The notes: a model not told the origin generated them from the sequence alone. A stretch of DNA of 57,712 nt from Hallerella sp963629575 (GCA_963629575.1 CAVGIM010000012.1:1-57712); one strand, 5' to 3'; shown: positions 27,564-36,707, counted from the stretch's first letter. Translations and numbers: made by a program.

Positions 27564-29291
27564 ATGACTGACGAAAAAGAACTTTTTGAATTCAACTACG
27601 AGCCGATCCGCGGTTACCCGGAACTGCGCTGGACGGGCAAACGCCCCTTTACCGGCACGCCCTATTACCCGGCGCAGCTGAAGGAAAGCTACGGCGACGA
27701 TGTGGACGGCTGGCGGAACAAAATCTACTGGGGCGACAACCTGCAGGTGATGAGCCACCTTCTCAAAAACTTCCGGGGCAAGGTGAACCTGATTTATATC
27801 GACCCGCCGTTTGATAGTAAGGCGGACTACAAAAAGAAGATTGAGCTGCGCGGAAAGAGCGCACAAACCGACAGCACCACGTTCGAGGAAAAGCAGTACG
27901 GCGACATCTGGACAAACGACGAATACCTGCAGTTTATGTATGAGCGCCTGATTCTGTGCCGGGAGCTTTTGGCGGACAACGGAAGCATTTACCTGCACTG
28001 CGACTGGCATAGGAATTCGTATATCAGAGCTATAATGGATGAGTTATTTGGACCGACAAATTTCAAAAATGAAATTGCATGGTGTTATACAGGTCCTGCT
28101 CAATCATCAAAGAATTTTCCAAGAAAACATGACACAATTTTATTTTATTCTGGTTCAAACTCTGTTTTTAATCCTCAATATATTTCTCATAAAAGTGGTG
28201 TTCATAATACTGGAAAACTTTTTGGCAATACTGAAGAAAATGAAGAATTAAAAGCTGAACTTGAAGCACAAGGAAAAAAACTTGAAGATTGGTGGATTGA
28301 CATTTGGTCATGTGATAGGTATCGAAATGAAATGTTGAATTATCCCACCCAAAAGCCAGAAGCCCTGCTCGAACGCATCATCAAAGCCTCATCCAACCCA
28401 GGCGACATTGTTTTTGACTGCTTTATGGGGAGCGGCACCACGCAGGCGGTCGCCATGAAGCTCGGCAGGCGCTTTATCGGCGCGGACATCAATCTGGGCG
28501 CGGTCCAGACCACCACGAAACGGCTTTTAAAAGTGGCGGAGGAATTAAACGGACAACTTCCTGCAGAAAATCCTTTTTACACGGGCTTTGAAGTCTATAA
28601 CGTAAACGACTATGAATTCTTCCGCAACGAGCTGGAGGCAAAACGCCTTATCTGCGAGGCGATGGGCATGGAGCAGCTTACTGACAGCAACGTCTATGAC
28701 GCGCTGCTCGACGGACGCAAGGTCTGCATTCTCGGCATCAACCGGATTGCCACCGCAAGCGAGTTCGCCAGGCTGCTTTCCAACGTGGATGTTTCCGTAT
28801 GGCAGGAACGGCAAAAGGAAAATCCCGCAAAGCCTGTTGAATCGATAACCTTTGTGTGCATGGGGCACGACCCGAATCTAAAGGCGCAGTTCGAAGAGGA
28901 AGTGGACAAGATGGGATTCAAGGTGGATCTGGAAATCATCGACCTTTTGCGCGACAAAAAGGATTTGCGCTTCAAGCGCGACAGCGACGCGAAAGTTGCC
29001 GTCAAGAACGGTAAACTCGTCATCGAAAACTTTTTCCCGATGAACCTGCTTCAAAAACTCAGCATTGAAAAGACCGACGTGAGCGACTGGAAGGAGCTTG
29101 CCGAAAGCGTGGTCATCGACTGGAACTACGACGGCGTAACGTTCAGCCCGTCCCTCACCGACATCCCGGAAAAGAACGCGCTGGTAAAAGGCGAATACGA
29201 TATTCCAAAGACCGCCGGCGCAATCCACGTAAAGATTACCGATCTTATTAGCGAGTCCTGGGAAGGCACGGTTCAGGCGGAGGAGAAATAA
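27564..29291 (+). CDS. Type III-like R-M methyltransferase subunit (Mod)
   Basis: 575-residue beta-class N6-adenine methyltransferase that would protect host sites and give Res its specificity. The order is catalytic DPPF in YIDPPFDSKA (about residues 84-93), SIYLHCDWH (motif VIII region, about 143-150), target-recognition region (about 150-260), motif X YPTQKP, motif I FDCFMGSGTT, then a long C-terminal domain. The ATG at 27564 has GAGGAA 5-6 nt upstream. The stop overlaps the Res start as TAATG. The recognition region (28013-28345) is much more AT-rich, with different codon use from both flanks, as if exchanged separately. Confidence 0.9.
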   Translation: MTDEKELFEFNYEPIRGYPELRWTGKRPFTGTPYYPAQLKESYGDDVDGWRNKIYWGDNLQVMSHLLKNFRGKVNLIYIDPPFDSKADYKKKIELRGKSAQTDSTTFEEKQYGDIWTNDEYLQFMYERLILCRELLADNGSIYLHCDWHRNSYIRAIMDELFGPTNFKNEIAWCYTGPAQSSKNFPRKHDTILFYSGSNSVFNPQYISHKSGVHNTGKLFGNTEENEELKAELEAQGKKLEDWWIDIWSCDRYRNEMLNYPTQKPEALLERIIKASSNPGDIVFDCFMGSGTTQAVAMKLGRRFIGADINLGAVQTTTKRLLKVAEELNGQLPAENPFYTGFEVYNVNDYEFFRNELEAKRLICEAMGMEQLTDSNVYDALLDGRKVCILGINRIATASEFARLLSNVDVSVWQERQKENPAKPVESITFVCMGHDPNLKAQFEEEVDKMGFKVDLEIIDLLRDKKDLRFKRDSDAKVAVKNGKLVIENFFPMNLLQKLSIEKTDVSDWKELAESVVIDWNYDGVTFSPSLTDIPEKNALVKGEYDIPKTAGAIHVKITDLISESWEGTVQAEEK

Positions 29292-32047
29292 TGGCGAAGT
29301 CCAAAAAAAGTTCAATCGATTTTCCGTTCTACCGCATTATGTGGCAGTTCTATTCGGCAAACAAAAAGGAAATCAGAAAGTCGTACACAAATCTTACGCG
29401 CACAATTCTTGTAAACGCAGAACCGCGCAAGGACAACCCGAACGCCTTTTTGCGGAAGCCGCAGTACGAGGCGTTTGAAATGTATGTGTTCCTCAAGGAA
29501 TATCTGGGAAATCCGCGTCTGGCCGATTTGTTCGACGACTGGTGTAAAAACCACATGGTTCAAGGCGCGAATGACAACGCCACCGTTTCGTTCACTTTTG
29601 ACAATAGCCATTTTTACGGCGATGGACTTTTTTCTGTCTTGGACATGACGAACCGCGACACGCTTGTTTCGTTTTTTGAGCAGCTTTCGGATTTGCGGCA
29701 GGAATATGCAAACTACATCTTTGCGCTCACCATGGGGACAGGCAAGACAATCCTGATGGCGCTCTGCATTTTCTACGAGTTCCTGCTTGCCCATAAATAC
29801 CCGAAAGATGAGCGTTTCTGCCACAATGCGCTGGTGCTTGCCCCGGACACGACGGTCTTGCAGTCGCTCAAGGAAATCCAGACTTTTGACAAGGCAAAGG
29901 TCTTTACCGAAAAGTATGCCAACGAGCTGAACACAATCATCAAGTTCCATTTTCTGGAAGAGGACGGAGTGGCGCTCAGCACAATGGATGGTTCGGATTT
30001 CAATTTGATTGTTTCTACGGCGCAGAAAATCATCTTAAGGAAAAAACATAAGGAAGATGCGGCAGAGGATCTGCTTTTCAAGGATTCTTGGGAAGAGGCC
30101 ATCGGTAACAATCCAAATGCCGATCTTTACGAGCTTGATGACGATTCTTCCCTGATAGCGAATCAGCGTTACCAGAAACTCACCCGGTTAAAGCAGCTCG
30201 GAATCTATGTCGATGAGGCGCATCATGCTTTCGGAAAATCCCTCAAGAACGATATGCTTGACCGCACAAAGGAAACAAGCTTGCGCCTTACGATTGATGG
30301 ACTTGTTCGGGAACTGGCCTCTGCAGGTACAAAGGTTGTCGCCTGTTACAACTTTACAGGGACGCCGTATATCGAAAACCGGCTGATGCCCGAAGTCGTT
30401 TATGAATACGGTTTGAAAGAGGCGATTGATTCCGGTTATCTCAAGAAAACTTCTATCGATGATTATGCAAACGTGCAGACACGGAGCTTTGTATTTAATG
30501 CCGTGGAAAGTTTTGTAAAACAGCACAGAAATGAAAAGGGCGTTTGGAACCGCTACGAGAATAAGCTTCCTAAAATGGCACTTTTCGCTACGACAATCGA
30601 TGAGCTTAACGATGAATTAAAACCCGCGCTTGAAGAGGCTCTCCAAAAGCTAGACATTTCCGAAAATTCAATCCTTGTGAATGTCGGCGATGACAAGCTC
30701 ACCAAACAGGACGACCTGCGCGAATTCTTAAAGCTCGATACCGCCGAAAGCCAAAAACAGTTTATACTTCTTGTGGGCAAGGGAAAGGAAGGCTGGAACT
30801 GTCGCTCTCTTTTCAGCGTTGCCTTGTTTCGAAAACCCAAAAGTACGATTTTTGTTTTGCAGGCAACGATGCGCTGTCTGCGCTCCATCACGGAAATCCA
30901 GCAGACCGGGCAAATTTTTTTGAGCACGGAAAACCTGGGTATTTTGCAGGACGAGCTGAACAAGAACTTCAAGGTATGCGTGGAAGACCTGAAAGGCAAG
31001 GAGAATTCGAACAAGAAAATCCGGCATATCTATGTACGGGAAAAAGTTCCGGTCAGAATGGTCGAGCAGACTTACGAATATAAAATCACGGAACTGAAAC
31101 CGGGCGAATTTACGCTTTTTGGAAATGGCAGCGGATTTGATTTTGAAAAATACCGCCGCACAAAAAGCACGCATTCGCTTGCCAACATCGATTCCGCATC
31201 AATCCGCCACGAAGTTGCTTCCAGCGATGAACGCACTTTTTCCGCATATTCCCTTGTCGCGGAACTCTCGCTTTATCTCACCCAGCATGAAACAGACAAG
31301 GATACCGGGAAAAAGACAAAGCGTTGGTCTCCCGTGGAAATTCAGAATCTGATTGACCGCTGCACGGACGGGATGGACGCCATTCTTGAAAAGGTGAACT
31401 ATTCGAACGAAATCCTTTATGATTGGGTTGTTCCGCAATTGTTCAGGCAAATTTATAGAATCAGTTATGAAAAAGGCAGAAAAAAGGAAATTGTCAAATG
31501 GCTTGCCAAAGATCCTCCCAAAAATCCTGACGGCACGGACGGCTGCTATCATTTGAATTTTGGCGATGAGCTGTTTGTGGAAGAAAGCTATGCAGAATTT
31601 TGCGAATACAGTCAAAGTTCGAAAAATGTGAAGAATGCCGGGAAAAGTTTCAACCTTTCGGGTTACGGATTCGATTCCGCTTCGGAAAAGGACTTCTTTG
31701 TTCGTAATTTGACCCGGAACGATGAGATTAGGCACATCTGGTTTACGGGAATGCTTACAAATGGCCAGTCCGATTTCTTTGTGCATTACATCGATCCGGA
31801 ATCCCATTCGTTGCGCGCCTATTATCCCGATTTTCTTATCGAGGACAGGAACGGCAAGTTTTTCATTGTGGAAATCAAGGGGCGCCATTTGATCAATGCT
31901 CCGACGACGCAAGCCAAAGTGGAGTATGCAAAACAGATGGCCTTGGAAAGTCTAATGGAATATGTCTTTATTCCCGATGACTTGGCGGATATGCTCTTGC
32001 AGGAATATGTCCTTCAATCCAGGATTTCAAATTTCGAAGCGTCCTAA
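29291..32047 (+). CDS. Type III-like restriction endonuclease subunit (Res)
   Basis: 918 residues. The superfamily 2 helicase motor has TMGTGKT (motif I), VDEAHHAFG (DEAH, motif II), NFTGTP (III), GKGKEGWNCRSLF (V region) and QATMRCLR (VI). The C-terminal PD-(D/E)XK nuclease has YYPDFLIED and FIVEIKGRH (about residues 848-870). It needs the Mod partner for target choice and cuts unmodified DNA with ATP hydrolysis. Translation is coupled to Mod through a TAATG overlap. The N-terminal 130 residues match no named domain that I recognise. Confidence 0.88.
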   Translation: MAKSKKSSIDFPFYRIMWQFYSANKKEIRKSYTNLTRTILVNAEPRKDNPNAFLRKPQYEAFEMYVFLKEYLGNPRLADLFDDWCKNHMVQGANDNATVSFTFDNSHFYGDGLFSVLDMTNRDTLVSFFEQLSDLRQEYANYIFALTMGTGKTILMALCIFYEFLLAHKYPKDERFCHNALVLAPDTTVLQSLKEIQTFDKAKVFTEKYANELNTIIKFHFLEEDGVALSTMDGSDFNLIVSTAQKIILRKKHKEDAAEDLLFKDSWEEAIGNNPNADLYELDDDSSLIANQRYQKLTRLKQLGIYVDEAHHAFGKSLKNDMLDRTKETSLRLTIDGLVRELASAGTKVVACYNFTGTPYIENRLMPEVVYEYGLKEAIDSGYLKKTSIDDYANVQTRSFVFNAVESFVKQHRNEKGVWNRYENKLPKMALFATTIDELNDELKPALEEALQKLDISENSILVNVGDDKLTKQDDLREFLKLDTAESQKQFILLVGKGKEGWNCRSLFSVALFRKPKSTIFVLQATMRCLRSITEIQQTGQIFLSTENLGILQDELNKNFKVCVEDLKGKENSNKKIRHIYVREKVPVRMVEQTYEYKITELKPGEFTLFGNGSGFDFEKYRRTKSTHSLANIDSASIRHEVASSDERTFSAYSLVAELSLYLTQHETDKDTGKKTKRWSPVEIQNLIDRCTDGMDAILEKVNYSNEILYDWVVPQLFRQIYRISYEKGRKKEIVKWLAKDPPKNPDGTDGCYHLNFGDELFVEESYAEFCEYSQSSKNVKNAGKSFNLSGYGFDSASEKDFFVRNLTRNDEIRHIWFTGMLTNGQSDFFVHYIDPESHSLRAYYPDFLIEDRNGKFFIVEIKGRHLINAPTTQAKVEYAKQMALESLMEYVFIPDDLADMLLQEYVLQSRISNFEAS

Positions 32048-32068
32048 GGAATTCCGTTTTTTGCCGTC

Positions 32069-32109
32069 CTTTCGGAAGTTGTGTGCATTTGACACATAAC
32101 TTCCGAAAG
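32069..32109. terminator. Long hairpin between res and cvpA
   Basis: 17-bp stem (32069-32085 with 32093-32109, one G-T pair) and a 7-nt loop, between convergent genes. It lacks a T-run on either side, so it may stop RNA decay or act with another factor instead of being a classical terminator. Confidence 0.5.
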
Positions 32110-32121
32110 CTGCTCCCCGAA

Positions 32122-32733
32122 CTATTTCTTTTGGATGGCTTCTTCGACCGTCTCGCGGACCGCCTTTTCCGCGGATTCCCTGGCGCGGGTCTTCGCGCTG
32201 TCGAGCGTCTCGTTCACCTTGTCGGAAACGCGCCTTTGCAGAGAATCCTGGGCGTTCTGGATCTTTTCCTCGGCGCCGGAGCTTTGGAGAATGCGGGTAT
32301 AGACCGCATAGGAAACGGAACGGTCGCGCGTCTTTTCGAGATCTCCCGCGAGCGGAAGCAGATAGAGCGTCGAAAGCAGAACCAGGCAAGGGATTAACCC
32401 TTTCACGAATCCGAGAGCTCCTCCGGCGAGCGCGTTCGGAAGCGAAAGATGCCGCTTGACGAGCTTGTTGATAAAGTGTCCGAGAATCCGTAGCGCGAGA
32501 AACGGCAAGAGAAACCCGAAAACCCGCGAAAGGATGACTATCGCCGTTTCGGAAAATTCGAAGTTGCTTTCCAGGAACGGTCCGACAAATTCGGGCGCGT
32601 AGATGACGCCGAGCGCCCCGCCTAGCCAGGCGAGCAGATGCACGAGAGTCTTCGCGAGCCCAAAGTAAAGTCCAAGCCCCGTGAGAACAAGCAGGACCGA
32701 TCCGCAAAAAATGTCTATCCAGTTCGCTTCCAT
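32122..32733 (-). CDS. cvpA: CvpA-family inner-membrane protein
   Basis: 203 residues with four predicted membrane helices (about 8-28, 33-53, 65-85, 100-130), containing the GxxxGxxxG-like LTGLGLYFGLAKTLVHLLAW start and ALAGGALGFVKGLI, the usual CvpA features. A charged coiled-coil-like cytoplasmic tail follows (about 150-203). CvpA proteins are linked to envelope stress and colicin V production in E. coli. Located 9 nt after the Ser/Thr kinase gene on the same strand. Confidence 0.8.
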   Translation of the reverse strand: MEANWIDIFCGSVLLVLTGLGLYFGLAKTLVHLLAWLGGALGVIYAPEFVGPFLESNFEFSETAIVILSRVFGFLLPFLALRILGHFINKLVKRHLSLPNALAGGALGFVKGLIPCLVLLSTLYLLPLAGDLEKTRDRSVSYAVYTRILQSSGAEEKIQNAQDSLQRRVSDKVNETLDSAKTRARESAEKAVRETVEEAIQKK

Positions 32734-32742
32734 GCTTTTCGC

Positions 32743-33792
32743 CTAGCGGCAGACTAGAGCCGTGATGAACGTGGCGAGGAGGGCTCCGGCAAAGGCGCCC
32801 ATTCCGATTCCTATCTTGAAAACCGTCATCCGGGAATTTTTGGGAAGTTCCGGCAAAGGCTCGTTCCGCATTGTCGCCGCGAGCCATTCGCGCATGGGAA
32901 TGTCGAGCTGCCGCGGGTAACCGTCCATGATCTCGGCGAGGGAATCCGCCGCTTCCTTTGTGGAATGAAAGCGATCCTGCGGCTTCTTTTCGAGGCACTT
33001 CAGGATCCAGCGACGCAATCGGTAGGGCGTTCCCGGGGGAAAGTTGTTCGTTTTCAGTTTCAGGTTCAGTATATATTGCGACGTGAGTTCCATCGATTCG
33101 CCGCGGAAAGGGTTCTTTCCCATGACCATTTCGCAGGCGATGATGCCCAGGCTGAAAATGTCCGACGCGTAGGTGACGGTAAATCCCTTGACCTGTTCGG
33201 GACTCATGTAGGCCGCGGTCCCGAGAACGCTCCCCGGAAGCGTCATGTCCTGTCCCGGGTTGGCGTCTCGCGCGATTCCAAAGTCGAGGAGCCGCACGCG
33301 TCCGTTCTTTTCGACCATCATGTTCGACGGCTTCAAGTCGCGGTGGATGATCTGGTTTGCGTGTACACAAATCAATGTCTGCAAAATTTCGTGGACAAGG
33401 TAGAGCGTCACCCAGATCGGAGGTCGGCTTTGCACGTCGAGGATTTCCCGAAAGTTCTTTCCATCGACATATTCCATCGCGAGGGCGAGCTTTCCGGTAC
33501 GCTCCTGCCAGAGCGCGTAGGGGTGCACGATGTTCGGATGGTGCAGGTTCGCCAGCAGGACGCATTCCCGCTTAAAGCGCTGGATGAGATCGTCATAGCC
33601 CCGCAGGCTCGGCAGCATCTGCTTCACGACCACCGGACGGCACAGCGACGGATCTTCGCAAAGCCAGATGTCTCCCATTGCGCCTTGCCCTATTTTTCTT
33701 ATTGGCTGGTATCCGCCGATTTTTGCCGGCTTCGTACGCTTTCTTGTGCCCGTCTTGGTCCCGTCTTGGGTTTTGGTTTCATCCGTTGCCAT
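32743..33792 (-). CDS. Hanks-type Ser/Thr protein kinase, membrane-anchored
   Basis: 349 residues. All kinase motifs are visible: glycine loop IGQGAMGDI, VVKQM lysine, the catalytic loop HRDLKPSN, DFG in LLDFGIAR, GTAAYMSPE (activation end), and SDIFSLGIIACE. One membrane helix at about 325-347 would anchor the cytoplasmic kinase; there is no sensor domain after it. An N-terminal extension to 33960 would be open, but it is made of repeat R3 sequence. The ATG at 33792 has TATATT 8 nt upstream and is my start. It probably forms an operon with cvpA. Confidence 0.9.
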   Translation of the reverse strand: MATDETKTQDGTKTGTRKRTKPAKIGGYQPIRKIGQGAMGDIWLCEDPSLCRPVVVKQMLPSLRGYDDLIQRFKRECVLLANLHHPNIVHPYALWQERTGKLALAMEYVDGKNFREILDVQSRPPIWVTLYLVHEILQTLICVHANQIIHRDLKPSNMMVEKNGRVRLLDFGIARDANPGQDMTLPGSVLGTAAYMSPEQVKGFTVTYASDIFSLGIIACEMVMGKNPFRGESMELTSQYILNLKLKTNNFPPGTPYRLRRWILKCLEKKPQDRFHSTKEAADSLAEIMDGYPRQLDIPMREWLAATMRNEPLPELPKNSRMTVFKIGIGMGAFAGALLATFITALVCR

Positions 33793-33800
33793 ATCGGAAA

Positions 33801-33806
33801 AATATA
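33801..33806 (-). promoter_or_regulatory. Probable -10 box for the kinase gene, leaderless start
   Basis: TATATT on the minus strand, 8 nt before the ATG at 33792. There is no ribosome-binding site. Confidence 0.5.
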
Positions 33807-33854
33807 GAAAATGCCGGGCGTTGCCCCAAAGACCCGGAAAAAATCCACCGCATC

Positions 33855-33950
33855 CTATGGTCGCCTCTAGAAATCCAATTTTCAAGATCCAGCCTTCGCG
33901 CGGTATCGCTCCCATTTGTCTGGCCAAGACAATTTTTAGAGGGATTCCGA
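33855..33950 (-). repeat. Short interspersed repeat, copy R3
   Basis: Reading the minus strand, the left end CCCTCTAAAAATTGTCTTGG and right end GGATTTCTAGAGGCGACC match R1 and R2. It lies between the divergent kinase and lipoprotein genes. It adds a spurious open extension to the kinase frame. Confidence 0.65.
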
Positions 33951-34037
33951 TGTAAAACAAATTTTAACGACTTGTCAATGTGGCGTCTTTATGTAAATTT
34001 ACTTTCGGTTTTGTGTGGCATTCGATAGGAGATTTCT

Positions 34038-35189
34038 ATGCGCTGGCGAAAACTTGTCCTGTGCGCGGCAGGCGCGCTTCTTGCGTCCTGCTCTTCGGAA
34101 AATGCGTCAAGTCCCGATAACGGCGGCAACACCGGAATTTCTTCCGCGGAAAATCCGTTCTCGTCGGAATTTCAGGATCTTTCGTCTTCCTCGTCTTTTG
34201 TGGAAAGCTCTTCTTCGCTATTTGTACACAGCCCTGGTTTCGACCCTTGCCGCTTCAACTTTGGCGCGGGCTGGCAGGCCGCTCACGAGGATTCCGCCTT
34301 CTACGCGGGGCTCGACTACATTTCGGTCTGGCTCGGAGACAACGACTTTTTCAACACTTTCGAATCGCGGATGTTCGACGTAACGCGCCAGGTGCATGCG
34401 ACGCCGATGGTTTACGCCTACGTGATAGCGGAATTCGGCAAGGACCACGGGCTTGTCGATTGCGACACCAAGATAGACGGCGCCTTTGTCACTCCGAACC
34501 ATTGTACGGACGGGGCGGAACTCATCCGGAACTATTTCCAGGATTCCATTCTGTATCGCTACCGGGCATACGCGTCGGGATTTCGCGACTACATCGAATT
34601 TTCTGTCGGGCAGGATCCGGACACGGTGCAGTTCATCTGGCTCATCGAACCGGACTTCTACCAGTATTCCGAGTCGGGAAGCGCCCAGGCGGAAAAGGCG
34701 AGCGACCATGGAAACTTCGCGCAGAACGGCGGAGGCATTCCCGATTCGACGATGGGCGTCTATTTCGCGCAGATTGTCGATACCGTCAAGGCGTACCTGC
34801 CCGCATCCAAGATAGCCATCGACATTTCCCCGTGGGTCCTCGATCAGGAAGCCTGGTATTCGAACTTCGATCTGTCCAAGGTGGATTTCGCGAGCACTTC
34901 CGGAGGCCGGACCGCGGCGGCTCACGAAAAGATTCGCACGGCAAACATCGCCACGTGGAAGGGAATCTCCGACTTGCTGGAGCGTCCCATCCTTGCCGAC
35001 GCCGGTTACGATGCGGGCGGTTACGGAACGGGCTACAACAAGCCGTGGGGCGAAGCCGGCAATATCAATGCCCGGATAGCGGACGGGGTCATCGGAGTCA
35101 CGCAGATGGATCCGGATTCCCTTTACCGCGCAAGGGTCTCGTTTGTCCGTCCGGAACTTTCCCCGACCGTCTGGTGCAAGGAAGACTAG
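34038..35189 (+). CDS. Secreted TIM-barrel-like lipoprotein, possible glycoside hydrolase
   Basis: 383 residues: a signal peptide with lipobox LLASC (Cys18), a Ser-rich linker (about 45-70), then a compact domain (about 72-383). Alternating strand motifs, TPMVYAYVIAEFG, VQFIWLIEPDFYQ, IAIDISPWVLDQ and PILADAGYDAGGYG, suggest a (beta/alpha)8 barrel. The Glu in LIEPDF and the Asp in DISPW or ADAG are candidate catalytic residues. I cannot place it in a numbered family. The Ser linker and lipid anchor fit a Fibrobacter-type surface enzyme. Its stop overlaps the stop of the convergent gene within CTAG. Confidence 0.6.
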   Translation: MRWRKLVLCAAGALLASCSSENASSPDNGGNTGISSAENPFSSEFQDLSSSSSFVESSSSLFVHSPGFDPCRFNFGAGWQAAHEDSAFYAGLDYISVWLGDNDFFNTFESRMFDVTRQVHATPMVYAYVIAEFGKDHGLVDCDTKIDGAFVTPNHCTDGAELIRNYFQDSILYRYRAYASGFRDYIEFSVGQDPDTVQFIWLIEPDFYQYSESGSAQAEKASDHGNFAQNGGGIPDSTMGVYFAQIVDTVKAYLPASKIAIDISPWVLDQEAWYSNFDLSKVDFASTSGGRTAAAHEKIRTANIATWKGISDLLERPILADAGYDAGGYGTGYNKPWGEAGNINARIADGVIGVTQMDPDSLYRARVSFVRPELSPTVWCKED

Positions 35190-36595
35190 GTGTTTTCGCC
35201 GAACGTGATGAGGTATTGCGAAATCGTCCGGTCCCATTCGTAGCGGAACTGGTATGCGTTTCGTACGAGGTAGTTCCAGCTTTCGGGGTTCGAACTGTAG
35301 AGCTGTACCGCGTTCTTGAACTTTCGAATCATCTGGTCCGGAGCCGTGGAATCATCGACTAGCATCGCGTTTGCCGTGGAAAAGTCCCCGACATAGTTGG
35401 AAAGCAGGTTCGCGCAGCCGACGTCGCGACCGGTCAGGGGAATCGTCCCGCAGGCGAGGGCCTTGAGAATCATGCTCGCGGAAGGCTCCGTGGGATTTGC
35501 CGCGAACAGGATGTCCGAACCGGCTAGCGCTGTCCGGACCGCCAGGTTGTCCGACTGGCTTATTTCCATGACCGCCATGTGGGAATGTTCCTGGCTTGCC
35601 ACGGAACTGTAGTAGTTCCATTCCTGGCTGTTTTTTTCCGCCCCGACGACGATGAAAACGTTCAGCTTGTTGATGTCTCCGAGCAGGGTGGCGAGGGTTT
35701 CGGACGTCCGCCCGGATTCGGGACCTAGGTTGCAGAACATGACCATCCGGTAGTCGAATTTCTTTTCGAGGAGCGATTCCAGCGTGGAACGCGCCGCCTT
35801 CTTCGCCATTTCGATCGGTTGGGTCGCCTTCGCGTTGAAGTCCCAGAACGGATAGTTCAGACCGAACTGGATGCCCTTGAGCTTTTTCCTGTTCTGGACG
35901 AGGAATCCCGAAAGCCCACCGCCGAGATGGTCGTTGAGAATCCCGTCGCAGTATCCGGGAGAGGGGAGCAGGACTTTCTTTGCGTAAAAGACTCCCGCCT
36001 TGAGCAGGCTGACCTTTCCCCAGAATTCGTAGCCGTCCATGTTGAAATCCTTTCTCGGCAGGCCGATTCGCTCGATTTCCGATTCGGTGACGTGAAAGTC
36101 GTAGGTGATGTTGTGGACGGTAAAGAAGAATGGCGTGTTGCCGAACGCTTCGGAATAGACGGTCTTCGCTATCGGGGCAATCAGGGCTCCGCCCCAGTCG
36201 TGCCCGCAGAGAATGGTCGGGTCGAATCGGATGGCGTCCGCGTAGGCGAGCGCCGCCGAAGCCAGGTAGGAAAACCTCAGGTGGTTGTCGCCATAGGGGC
36301 TGTTGTTCTCCCCGTAGATGGCGGGACGGTCGAAATAGCTGTCGAAACGGACATAGGCGTAGAGCGGATTGTTCCCGACCCAGACCTCGAAAGGCATGTT
36401 GCGCAACTTTTCGACGCCCTGGAAGACCGGGCGGTAATTGGCCTTTTCGTCAAGAAGTCTCGGGTAGAACGGAGAAATCGTCAGAGTTTCCGTGCCGGCG
36501 CGCGCGCTGGCCTGTGTAAGCTGGTTTACGGCTCCGCCTAGCGGGCTAGGCTTGGTCCATTCTCCGGATTCCGGGCTGACAGCAAGAAATTTCAA
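35186..36595 (-). CDS. Divergent glycogen synthase (GT5-like)
   Basis: 469 residues with the GlgA layout: N-terminal Rossmann half, GHDWGGALIAPI (GlgA has HDWxxA), FTVHNITYDFH (GlgA HNxxYQG), and the C-terminal nucleotide-sugar region EPSASMILKALACGTIP. The N-terminal KxGGL substrate loop of GlgA reads KPSPLGGAVNQ, so the critical lysine is shifted or missing, and the C-terminal loop is altered. It may use another donor, be regulatory, or be a slow enzyme. I choose the TTG at 36595 (GGAGAA 5 nt upstream, product MKFLAVSPESG) over the TTG at 36607. Confidence 0.7.
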   Translation of the reverse strand: MKFLAVSPESGEWTKPSPLGGAVNQLTQASARAGTETLTISPFYPRLLDEKANYRPVFQGVEKLRNMPFEVWVGNNPLYAYVRFDSYFDRPAIYGENNSPYGDNHLRFSYLASAALAYADAIRFDPTILCGHDWGGALIAPIAKTVYSEAFGNTPFFFTVHNITYDFHVTESEIERIGLPRKDFNMDGYEFWGKVSLLKAGVFYAKKVLLPSPGYCDGILNDHLGGGLSGFLVQNRKKLKGIQFGLNYPFWDFNAKATQPIEMAKKAARSTLESLLEKKFDYRMVMFCNLGPESGRTSETLATLLGDINKLNVFIVVGAEKNSQEWNYYSSVASQEHSHMAVMEISQSDNLAVRTALAGSDILFAANPTEPSASMILKALACGTIPLTGRDVGCANLLSNYVGDFSTANAMLVDDSTAPDQMIRKFKNAVQLYSSNPESWNYLVRNAYQFRYEWDRTISQYLITFGENT

Positions 36596-36707
36596 GACGT
36601 TCTCCAAAAAATAATTTACGAAGCGGACGCTTCACTACAAAAATATTTAATTAAATTACATATAGAAATCCACCGAACCTAAAATTTTTCGGATAAAGGG
36701 TCAAATA

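Noticed and set aside
33793..33960. N-terminal extension of the Ser/Thr kinase to 33960
   Set aside because: The extra 56 residues are translated from repeat R3 and spacer. The ATG at 33792 has a promoter box at the right distance and starts the real protein.
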